A stretch of DNA of 24,757 nucleotides from a virus. Shown piece by piece: positions 5,175 to 12,632 of the stretch (its first letter is position 1; each line of letters begins with the position of its first letter). The stretch covers positions 1-24,757 of IMG/VR virus record IMGVR_UViG_3300022542_000237. The stretch is one strand, 5' to 3'. The notes under the pieces were generated by a model that was given only the letters and a program-made list of their open reading frames with translations, had not been told where the DNA came from and did no database searches. The translations under genes were made by a program, and so were the position numbers.

Positions 5175-5250
5175 GCCATTGTAGCTCAGCTGATAGAGCG
5201 CCTCTCTTGTAAAGAGGATGTCGAGGGTTTGATCCCTTCCAGTGGCTCCA
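5175..5250 (+). tRNA. tRNA-Thr (anticodon UGU) with encoded CCA
   Basis: The full cloverleaf can be drawn. The acceptor stem GCCATTG pairs with CAGTGGC, the D-stem is GCTC/GAGC, the anticodon stem is CCTCT/AGAGG with loop CTTGTAA, the variable loop is ATGTC, and the T-stem is GAGGG/CCTTC with loop TTTGATC. The anticodon TGT reads ACA, a codon used freely in the late genes. CCA is encoded. G1-C72, C2-G71, G35 and U36 agree with known threonyl-tRNA synthetase identity elements. The discriminator is U. Position 19 is A instead of G and position 56 is U instead of C, so the usual G19-C56 tertiary pair is replaced by A19-U56. The gene probably supplements host decoding of late phage mRNA. Confidence 0.93.
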
Positions 5251-5383
5251 AAGAACAACCAGAACCTCACGGTACAGCATTGAAGAGATTGTATGGGGTG
5301 ACAAGTCTAGGAGAGTCTAGACACAGTTTATGAGGGAAAGGGCCGCACCCTGAGTACCTCAATTAACCTATGCGGGGTTAAGT

Positions 5384-5857
5384 ATGAAGAGATGTAAGAG
5401 TTGTGATGTTATAAAAGAAAGCACGGAGTTTTATAAACATCAAACAACTAAGGACAGATTACAGACCTGTTGTAAGAATTGCTCAAAAATAAGCCTAAGT
5501 TATTATAAGCCTAACCTTGACGTAAAAAGAGCTAGAGAGAAACAATACAGGGAACTGAACAAAGAGAAAGAAACTCAACGGAAGCGAAGCTGGAAGTTAA
5601 AGAATAGAGCAATAGCTCGAGCTAACAAGGCGAGATACCGAGCTAATAAATTATCAGCGACTCCTAAGTGGAATAACAACTTCTTCATTAAAGAGATATA
5701 CCAGCTAGCTCAAGACAGAGGGAGGTTAACAGGGGTTGAATGGCACGTAGACCATATAGTCCCTTTGAAAAATAATAAGGTTTGTGGACTTCATACAGAA
5801 ATTAATCTACAAGTTATCACAGCTACAGAGAACCTAAAGAAGAGTAATACCTTCTGA
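5384..5857 (+). CDS. HNH endonuclease with N-terminal zinc ribbon
   Basis: The 157-aa protein has CxxC pairs at C4/C7 and C30/C33 (zinc ribbon), a long basic helix (about 45-100, Arg/Lys-rich, ending KARYRANKLS) and a C-terminal HNH core. That core is WHVDHIVPL (H121, D123, H124), then HTEINLQVITATENLKKSN (N141, N150). This is the layout of free-standing phage HNH enzymes that nick or cut DNA and may spread by homing. It sits between the tRNA and the tail-fibre genes. The ribosome binding site is weak (GCGGGG) and the start is the first ATG. The catalytic residues are all present, so it should be active. Confidence 0.9.
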   Translation: MKRCKSCDVIKESTEFYKHQTTKDRLQTCCKNCSKISLSYYKPNLDVKRAREKQYRELNKEKETQRKRSWKLKNRAIARANKARYRANKLSATPKWNNNFFIKEIYQLAQDRGRLTGVEWHVDHIVPLKNNKVCGLHTEINLQVITATENLKKSNTF

Positions 5858-5899
5858 CAGCTGCGAGAGCGTAGCAACAAATTTAATCAAGGAATAAGA

Positions 5900-7729
5900 A
5901 TGACAACACCCGTAGACGTAGACATTTCTGGTTGGCCTATACAGCCTGATGTTCCCTATAAGGGCAGAGATGATGGTAGCCCGCTTAATAGTCGGCCCGC
6001 TGGTTCTGTTTGGTTGTCTGGCACCCCAGAAGAAGATGAAATACTCACTGTAAATAATAACCTTACAGATGCAGATACACTTGGCACTTTCTCTTATCTG
6101 TGGACAATGGATGGTGGAGCAGCAGCAGGCCCAGCAGCAGGGGCAACCTATACTTGCCTCACCGCTGATGTAGGCAAGGTTCCTAACTGTACAATCTCTT
6201 ATACAGATGGCTCTGCTCAAGCAGAGAGTAAAATATCCACTAACGCTACAGCTATTTTAGGTACTGGAACTTCCGCTGCTTGGCAGTTGGATTTAGCTAA
6301 TTACATACCAGCAAAGTTCCCCCTACTCCTTACCTACCCTCGCCCTGATACAGAAACAAATTCAGACGCTTACTGTCGTAATGCTTACAATGATGGGGTT
6401 ACTTCACTAGCCTGGGAAATACCTGTTAAATGCCAAGGCGGGGCATGGCCGTTTAAATATACAATTGATGCAACGAGCGCAGGTAAGGGAATCTCCGTAG
6501 GAGAAACATTAACTGTTTCTGGTGATGAACAAATTGTTGGTGATGCTTATGGTAATGTTTCATGGAGTGCTCCGACAGTAGGAACTCACAGTATCGTTAT
6601 TACAGTTGAAGATCAGGAAGGAACAACTGTTAGTGTAACAATTGCTTTAGTTGTAGGATCTACAGGGCATGTGTTTATAGATTCAACAGTGACAGATGAT
6701 ACAGGCACTGGAGCTATAGGCGATCCATACAAGACATTTAATCTAGGTCTTTATGCTAATTCGCATGGCGGTGAAGTAGCTCACTTTAAAAATGGCACTT
6801 ACACAATTAACAGTGGTACGAGTGGTGTCAATACAACCCTCTCAGATGTATCTAAGCCGCGTAGTTATGTTGCTTATCCCGGTGAGTCTCCAGTTTTTGA
6901 TGTTAGTGATGCTTCGTTCTGGACGAATGGTGCTATAGATGATTTATTCATAGGTGGTGATATAACTTATGATGGTACTAAGTCAGGGGCTGCTAACCCT
7001 AAAGCAATAAACATTGCTCCCGGCTGTGACCGTTGGATGACCCATAGATTAAAATTTACCAATGTAACTAAAGGGACGTCAGGCACTGATAATCCATGTT
7101 GCATAGTTTGTCTGTCTGGTACAGCTAGAAATTATGGGTCTGTTAATCGTTGTGAGTTAGGGTTAGGTACAACAGTTGCTTTACACATCTCTTATAGAAA
7201 TAACTACCTTGTTCTTGAGCATAACACAGCAGATGGAATAACTATTGACAGTGGTAATGGCGGGTACTTCTTACGCCCTAAAGTTGATAACACTTATGTC
7301 TCTGTTAGAGCTAACAGCATCATAAATGCTACCTTTAATGGTGAAGGTGTTTATTCTTTCAATGGCGGTGGTACATCTAATCATCAAGAGTCTTGTTGGA
7401 ACCTTGCAGAAGTAACAAGTGCTTCAAATGTTGCAGCTTGTGAAAGGTGGAATGTTAGTACAGGTGGCTCTACAAGTGACAACTATAGCTATCGTAATAC
7501 TCTTATAAATGCAAAAGGTAGGGGGATGTTATTTTATAATAACTCTGTCTCTAACTCTCCAGTTATAGAAGGTAATGCAGTTCAGGGTGTATATGCAGAT
7601 GTTGCTGGTTCACCAAAGACGCTAACAAGTATTATCTATCCTGCTCCAACAGATTGGGATGCCAATGGAAAGCTCACTGGTTCTGCAAGAACTTCCTATC
7701 TTGGTACTTATGGACATGAGGTAGCATAA
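5900..7729 (+). CDS. Tail fibre/spike with Ig-like domain and beta-helix
   Basis: The 609-aa protein has no signal peptide. Residues about 36-115 (SGTPEEDEILTVNNNLTDAD to ADVGKVPNCTISYTDG) match the Ig-like repeat found in large bacterial surface and adhesin proteins. A second Ig/cadherin-like unit lies at about 155-250 (SVTIALVVG end). The rest (about 255-580) is repetitive, Asn/Gly/Ser-rich and looks like a right-handed beta-helix (GDPYKTFNLGLYANS, then NYLVLEHNTADGITID). This fold is typical of polysaccharide-binding or -cutting tailspikes. No catalytic residues can be assigned by eye. The start has AAGGAA upstream. The next gene overlaps by one base (TAATG). Confidence 0.8.
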   Translation: MTTPVDVDISGWPIQPDVPYKGRDDGSPLNSRPAGSVWLSGTPEEDEILTVNNNLTDADTLGTFSYLWTMDGGAAAGPAAGATYTCLTADVGKVPNCTISYTDGSAQAESKISTNATAILGTGTSAAWQLDLANYIPAKFPLLLTYPRPDTETNSDAYCRNAYNDGVTSLAWEIPVKCQGGAWPFKYTIDATSAGKGISVGETLTVSGDEQIVGDAYGNVSWSAPTVGTHSIVITVEDQEGTTVSVTIALVVGSTGHVFIDSTVTDDTGTGAIGDPYKTFNLGLYANSHGGEVAHFKNGTYTINSGTSGVNTTLSDVSKPRSYVAYPGESPVFDVSDASFWTNGAIDDLFIGGDITYDGTKSGAANPKAINIAPGCDRWMTHRLKFTNVTKGTSGTDNPCCIVCLSGTARNYGSVNRCELGLGTTVALHISYRNNYLVLEHNTADGITIDSGNGGYFLRPKVDNTYVSVRANSIINATFNGEGVYSFNGGGTSNHQESCWNLAEVTSASNVAACERWNVSTGGSTSDNYSYRNTLINAKGRGMLFYNNSVSNSPVIEGNAVQGVYADVAGSPKTLTSIIYPAPTDWDANGKLTGSARTSYLGTYGHEVA

Positions 7730-9093
7730 TGGCAACAGAAGATTATACCACCTACACCGAATCTGACCCCAGTGGTGAGTTAACAGTAGTTGCTGCTAAG
7801 ATTGATTGGGCTGATGTTCGTAGAGATGAGGGTGTTTGGGTTTATGATGATTTCGGCGCTGCTTATTTTAGTGGTGATTTCACTCATGAAGTTGAGTGTG
7901 AGTTGTCTGCAGACGGTGGTACAGGGTGGAGTGCTATATGGGGGATGGCAAACGCTATAGATACATTTGATTCTATAGCAGATATCGACCATTTCAATGT
8001 TAGTATTGAAGGAAACAGTGGTTCACCTTTTATCGGACTAAGAGAGCGGGATAGTAGCACTAATTACAGTGACAATTACGGAATATCTTTAGGGGTAAGG
8101 TATTATCTATCAATAGAAAGAAATGAAGCAGTAGGGACTTATGGAACTATCTACTGTAAAATTTATAGCGATTCGGGTAGAACAACCTTACTCGATACAC
8201 TGTCCGTTACGCTTCATACATCAAAGAAAGATTTTCAATACCTTTATGGCTATAACTGCTTAAACACAGGAGATGCTGCTGCTGCACGAACACAGACTGG
8301 CTTTGTTCAGAACTTAGAATTACTCGCGGTGGGTGCATCAATCTCCACCCTAGATTCCCCAGTACTAGATGCAGAACAGAATAACGCTTTCACAGTTAGT
8401 GGTGAGACAGGTGCAATAACAAGTCTAGCTATTGACAGTATTGAAGGCTTTACCTCCATAAATGTCTGGCCTTCTCTTGCAGGTACAACACCTAACTTCA
8501 CTTATGATCTACCTGATGTTGCTGCTTACGCTGTTGATACAGTAGGCACACCTTTCGACTCTGCCTCTTGGACGAATGAACTACGAGTTGGTACTTCTGT
8601 TGATGGAAACTTTACTTCTCCTATTGTTTACAGTCCTAAAGCTGGGTGGGCTTTAACTGAAGTAGCTTCTGCAAGAACAACTGTAGGGAGTCTATTCTTT
8701 GGCTGGACTGGAACGCCTGCGAATACTGACCAAGTCTACTACCCTACAGCCAATACCACTGCTGTAGCTGCTAATGGTACGCTAACTACAAACCAACTTA
8801 CTGGCACTATTGATATGGTGTTCTTTGACACCACAGACCAGAAGTGGAAGCCCTTTAGTATTATTATTTCAGCTGGGCCTCCCTCAGGGAGTAGGGATAC
8901 ATATTTAGAGATAGCCAATTATCTCCGTACACAGAGCTACGTAGGAACCAATAACGATGTTATTATGGCATGGCTAGAGTCGGTTACATCTTCTACAGGC
9001 TCAATGGAAGACCTATGGCTCAGGTATTTACAGACGCTTTATGCAAATGCAAAAACATTCAATGATGCTTACTACCAATGGAAGAATGCTTAG
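7729..9093 (+). CDS. Tail fibre with lectin-like N-terminal domain
   Basis: The 454-aa product overlaps the previous stop by one base and ends directly before the next ATG. Residues about 15-200 look like a concanavalin A/LamG-type beta-sandwich (DFTHEVECELSADGG, then GVRYYLSIERN, then YCKIYSDSGRTTLLDTLS). Residues about 205-370 are beta-rich. The C-terminus (EIANYLRTQSYVGTNNDVIM to WLRYLQTLYANAK) is a helical segment that I recall at the ends of marine phage fibre proteins. It probably assembles with its neighbours on the tail and contacts host-surface sugars. The ligand is unknown. Confidence 0.75.
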   Translation: MATEDYTTYTESDPSGELTVVAAKIDWADVRRDEGVWVYDDFGAAYFSGDFTHEVECELSADGGTGWSAIWGMANAIDTFDSIADIDHFNVSIEGNSGSPFIGLRERDSSTNYSDNYGISLGVRYYLSIERNEAVGTYGTIYCKIYSDSGRTTLLDTLSVTLHTSKKDFQYLYGYNCLNTGDAAAARTQTGFVQNLELLAVGASISTLDSPVLDAEQNNAFTVSGETGAITSLAIDSIEGFTSINVWPSLAGTTPNFTYDLPDVAAYAVDTVGTPFDSASWTNELRVGTSVDGNFTSPIVYSPKAGWALTEVASARTTVGSLFFGWTGTPANTDQVYYPTANTTAVAANGTLTTNQLTGTIDMVFFDTTDQKWKPFSIIISAGPPSGSRDTYLEIANYLRTQSYVGTNNDVIMAWLESVTSSTGSMEDLWLRYLQTLYANAKTFNDAYYQWKNA

Positions 9094-10305
9094 ATGGCTA
9101 AAATAGATTTAACAGATGTAGGTAGTGGCTTTCAGACAGCCACGGCTCAGAATGCGAACAACGCTTCTATTGAGGAACACCTAAATGACAAGGTGCTTTA
9201 TAGGGACAACCCTACAGGTGAAGCTAATACAATGCAGCAAGCATTGGATATGAATAGTAAAGATGTAAATAATGTAAATACATTGAATACAACTGCTCTC
9301 ACGATTGGCGGCGTAGGTATTGTTGCAGGGAGTGACACGGTAACTGTTCCTACAGCCGCAAGCATCCCTAATGTAGCGGCTGGTAATATTGCAGCTACAG
9401 ATGTACAAGCAGCCTTGAATGAGCTTGATACAGAGAAGGTAGGACTCGCTGGCAACGAAACAGTAGCAGGAGATAAAACCTTCTCTGGTACTACAATACT
9501 TACTGGCACTTTAGAGGTAGATGGTACAACACAACTAGACGGGGCTGTGACATTAAACGCATCACTAGCTGCAACAGAAGATGTCACACTATCTAAAACC
9601 TTAAAACAAGTTAAGGGTGCAGACGTAGCTTCAGCTACAGCTCTTACATTAGGGGATGGAAATTACTTTGATGTAACAGGCACAACTGCCATCACCTCTA
9701 TCGTCGCTAAGGGTATTGGCACTGTTGTGAGGTTACATTTCGATGCAGCAGCAGTACTTACACACCACGCTACAGACTTAGTCCTTCCGGGAGCTGCTAA
9801 CATAACAACTGCTGCTGGAGATGAAGCTGAATTTGTTGAATATGCTACAGGTGATTGGCGTTGTTTGAGGTATCAAAGAGCCTCAACTGCACCAGATGGG
9901 TTAGTCTCAACAGGTGCATGGACACCTATAATATCTGATGGCACAAACAATGCCACTATGTTTAATACTCATGGAACATATGTAAGAATGGATGACCATA
10001 TTATAGTTCAGGCTCGTGTTGGTTGGAGTTCCTTGGGGTCTGTCTCTGGGCCTGTGAGAATAAGTGGATTACCTTTCCCTAATACAAATGTAGCAAACTC
10101 TTATAGCCCTATCAATGTAGGTTATGGTAGTGGATTAGCTATTACCGCAGGAACCTCGATTGGTGGTCTTATTCAACAAAATCTTGACTATATGCTTTTA
10201 TATCTTTGGGACAGTACGGCAGGGAGTACAACTTCACTGACAGATGTACATTGTACTGCGGCAGGCACCTTAATGGTAAGTGCTGTTTATGTTACAGATG
10301 CTTAA
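9094..10305 (+). CDS. Tail fibre with repetitive shaft and C-terminal tip domain
   Basis: The 403-aa product starts directly after the previous stop, behind GGAAGA. The N-terminus (MAKIDLTDVGSGFQ, then NDKVLYRDNPTGEANTMQQ) is the typical attachment end of short-tailed phage fibres. Residues about 60-190 form a threonine/alanine-rich shaft with repeated short beta motifs (TLTGTLEVDGTTQLDGAVTL-like). The C-terminal 130 residues (from GAWTPIISDGTNN, then HGTYVRMDDHIIVQARV) are a compact tip domain seen in several tail fibres. Of the three adhesin genes this one looks most like the one attached to the tail. It probably sets host range. Confidence 0.8.
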   Translation: MAKIDLTDVGSGFQTATAQNANNASIEEHLNDKVLYRDNPTGEANTMQQALDMNSKDVNNVNTLNTTALTIGGVGIVAGSDTVTVPTAASIPNVAAGNIAATDVQAALNELDTEKVGLAGNETVAGDKTFSGTTILTGTLEVDGTTQLDGAVTLNASLAATEDVTLSKTLKQVKGADVASATALTLGDGNYFDVTGTTAITSIVAKGIGTVVRLHFDAAAVLTHHATDLVLPGAANITTAAGDEAEFVEYATGDWRCLRYQRASTAPDGLVSTGAWTPIISDGTNNATMFNTHGTYVRMDDHIIVQARVGWSSLGSVSGPVRISGLPFPNTNVANSYSPINVGYGSGLAITAGTSIGGLIQQNLDYMLLYLWDSTAGSTTSLTDVHCTAAGTLMVSAVYVTDA

Positions 10306-10543
10306 AATAATCTTTATTATTTTTTTGTTAAGTGGGTGTACTGTCTATGGAGGCCTCTCTGCTCATACGGAGCACTATGATAAACCTGAAATACAAGGGA
10401 TGGAGAACCCTATAGGAATAATTCGTGGAGAAATACCCTTAAATAATACCACTAAGATATTTTGTGAACATTTGAGCTCTATCCCAACTTATGAACAGGG
10501 ATATGGGTTTAACCACTGTGGAGGTTTAATAAGACTAAAATGA
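10289..10543 (+). CDS. Small predicted lipoprotein
   Basis: The start chosen is ATG 10289, 8 nt after GGTAAG, giving 84 aa. GTG 10280 and ATG 10298 are alternatives. A hydrophobic leader ends in the lipobox LSGC, with the modified cysteine at residue 17, so the mature protein should be membrane-anchored. The rest includes HYDKPEIQGMENPIGIIRGE, then FCEHLSSIPTYEQGYGFN and CGGLIRLK. I recall similar small lipoproteins in marine prophages, without function. An outer-membrane spanin subunit is possible by size and lipobox, but no partner inner-membrane spanin overlaps it. It overlaps the fibre gene by 17 nt and the next gene by ATGA. Confidence 0.7.
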   Translation: MLQMLKIIFIIFLLSGCTVYGGLSAHTEHYDKPEIQGMENPIGIIRGEIPLNNTTKIFCEHLSSIPTYEQGYGFNHCGGLIRLK

Positions 10544-11052
10544 TTGAACTACGTTGCAATAAAGATAGCATCTACCGCTACCTTACTCATGCTATGTTCT
10601 TTGAGTCAAGGACAAAGGGCTTTGATGCTACCTTTACTTTTAAAGAGCAAGACCATGAATATGAAGGCGTTCATTACACCTCCATGCGGAAGCTCTACTT
10701 GGAGATGGAAGACCCTACAGAGTATCTCTTCGCACAGGAAGTGCTAGGTAGTTGGGATCATTGGCAGAAACTTTGTAACAGTGCTCTCGTTTTTGAACAC
10801 ATTAAGAAATGGCGTGAAGAATTAGAGATTAAGCTTAAGGCTAAGGCTATTGGGGCGATGGTTGATACAGCTCTGACAGCTGGTTCTAAGGGCACTACAG
10901 CAGCTAAGTGGTTAGCCACAGGTGGCTTCAATAGCGGCAAAGGCCGCCCCACAAAGGCTGACAGAGAGCGTCAGGCCAAGATAGCAGCTGGTGTGGATAA
11001 AGAGACAGAGTCTCATTTACAGTTACTAAAAGAGCATCAAAGTAAACAATAA
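10540..11052 (+). CDS. terS: Small terminase subunit (probable)
   Basis: A 170-aa protein is encoded immediately upstream of the large terminase. It overlaps the lipoprotein by ATGA and the large subunit by TAATG. The central part is helical and charged (HWQKLCNSALVFEHIKKWRE, then LEIKLKAKAIGAMVDTAL). The C-terminal part has TGGFNSGKGRPTKADRERQ, a lysine/arginine-rich motif that I recall in small terminases of podoviruses. In such phages the subunit binds the packaging site and recruits the ATPase. The order of genes is the main support. No DNA-binding helix-turn-helix is obvious. Confidence 0.75.
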   Translation: MIELRCNKDSIYRYLTHAMFFESRTKGFDATFTFKEQDHEYEGVHYTSMRKLYLEMEDPTEYLFAQEVLGSWDHWQKLCNSALVFEHIKKWREELEIKLKAKAIGAMVDTALTAGSKGTTAAKWLATGGFNSGKGRPTKADRERQAKIAAGVDKETESHLQLLKEHQSKQ

Positions 11053-12620
11053 TGCCTCTATCTGAAACAGATGAAGAGATTAGGATTGCAGCTGAAAGTG
11101 ATTTAGTCTTCTTCATAAAGCTGGTTGCCCCTCATCGAGTGTTAGGGGCAATACATGTAGATATGATTAGGTGGTGGTGCAGAGAAGATGGGAAAGATCA
11201 TCAGCTTGTATTAATGCCTCGTGATCATCAGAAGAGTGCAATGATCGCCTACAGGGTGGCTTGGCAGATAACAAGAGACCCTACAAGCACATTCCTGTAC
11301 ATCTCCTCTACGTCAGGCCTAGCAGAGGCACAGCTATATTTTATTAAGAACATCTTAACATCTAAGACATACAATCGCTATTGGCCTGATATGGTCAATA
11401 GCGAAGAAGGTAAGAGAGAGAGATGGACTACCAGTGAGATTATGATTGACCACCCCCTCCGTAAGAAAGAAGGGATACGTGATTCTACAATCAAGACAGC
11501 TGGACTTACAACAAGCTTAACAGGGTTCCACTTCACACACGCAGTTATGGACGATGTGGTGGTGAGGGAAAATGCCTACACAGAAGAAGGACGAAGAAAG
11601 GTGAGGAGTCAATACTCCCTCCTGTCCTCTATTGAATCCACAGGGACAGATAAAGATTCTGTAAGTGCTGAGGAATGGATTGTAGGAACAAGGTATGACC
11701 CTCGCGATCTCTACTCTGACTTGATTCAGATGGAAGAAGACATCTTTAGTGAAGAAGGGGAGAAGGTCTCCACCAACTCTGTCTATGAAGTGTGGCAGAA
11801 GGAGGTGGAGGATATTGGGGATGGTACAGGAGAATTCCTCTGGCCTCGTCAACAGTCTTCTACAGGGAAGTGGTTTGGTTTTGACCTAAAGGTGTTGGCT
11901 CGTAAGAGGGCAAAGTACCTTGATAAATCTCAATTCCGGGCTCAGTATTATAATAACCCAAACGACCCAGATAATGCCTTAATAGGTACAGATAGGTTTC
12001 AATATTACGATAAGAAGTTTCTGGAGTATCGAGGAGGTTCTTGGTATTATAAAGAGAACAAGCTTAACCTCTTCTCAGCTATTGATTTTGCATTCAGCTT
12101 AAGTAAAAGAGCCGATTACACCTCCATAGCTGTAATAGGAATAGACTGTGACAGGAACATATACATCCTGGATATTGACAGGTTTAAAACAGATAAGATT
12201 TCTGTATACTTTGAACACATTCTCAGGCTCCACACCACTTGGCAGTTTAAGAAACTAAGGGCTGAGGTAACGGTAGCTCAGGCAGCTATTGTCAGAGAGC
12301 TGAAAGATGAATATGTAAAGTCTCACGGTCTTAACTTAAAGATAGATGAGTTTCGCCCAAGTAGGAATGAAGGGAACAAAGAAGAAAGAATGTCAGCTAT
12401 CTTAGAGCCAAGGTATGATAACATGGCTATGTGGCATTATCGAGGTGGTCATTGTCAGACGTTGGAAGAGGAGCTCATCTTAGCCCATCCACCACATGAT
12501 GATGTTAAGGATAGCGTAGCATCAGCTATTGATGTAGCTGTTCCACCTAGGCGTATGAATCAAGGTGTGAACAGAGAAAGAAAAGTCATATACAACACTC
12601 GCTTCGGCGGCGTGTCATAA
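11052..12620 (+). CDS. terL: Large terminase (DNA packaging ATPase/nuclease)
   Basis: The 522-aa length is normal for the family. The ATPase part has a deviant Walker A motif, MPRDHQKS (55-62), and a Walker B motif, AVMDDVV (164-170). A coupling-motif candidate follows strand FLYISST (81-87). The C-terminal nuclease has the RNase-H-like pattern FSAIDFAF (metal-binding Asp near 345), ADYTSIAVIGID after it, and HDDVKDSVASAID (about 482-494) at the end. It packages DNA into the procapsid with the small subunit and portal and cuts the concatemer. The start overlaps the small subunit. The portal begins 12 nt after its stop. Confidence 0.93.
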   Translation: MPLSETDEEIRIAAESDLVFFIKLVAPHRVLGAIHVDMIRWWCREDGKDHQLVLMPRDHQKSAMIAYRVAWQITRDPTSTFLYISSTSGLAEAQLYFIKNILTSKTYNRYWPDMVNSEEGKRERWTTSEIMIDHPLRKKEGIRDSTIKTAGLTTSLTGFHFTHAVMDDVVVRENAYTEEGRRKVRSQYSLLSSIESTGTDKDSVSAEEWIVGTRYDPRDLYSDLIQMEEDIFSEEGEKVSTNSVYEVWQKEVEDIGDGTGEFLWPRQQSSTGKWFGFDLKVLARKRAKYLDKSQFRAQYYNNPNDPDNALIGTDRFQYYDKKFLEYRGGSWYYKENKLNLFSAIDFAFSLSKRADYTSIAVIGIDCDRNIYILDIDRFKTDKISVYFEHILRLHTTWQFKKLRAEVTVAQAAIVRELKDEYVKSHGLNLKIDEFRPSRNEGNKEERMSAILEPRYDNMAMWHYRGGHCQTLEEELILAHPPHDDVKDSVASAIDVAVPPRRMNQGVNRERKVIYNTRFGGVS

Positions 12621-12632
12621 GGGGATAAAATC

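Noticed and set aside
5122-5304. Leftward 60-aa frame
   Set aside because: It is antisense to the tRNA gene, which is convincing by its cloverleaf.
5297-5312. SP6-like string GGTGACAAGTCTAG before the HNH gene
   Set aside because: The spacing to the TCTAG part differs by one base from an SP6-type promoter and no second copy was found, so a promoter cannot be supported.
9198-9587. Leftward 129-aa frame opposite the fibre gene
   Set aside because: A low-complexity Ser/Val/Ala shadow of the threonine/alanine-rich fibre shaft.
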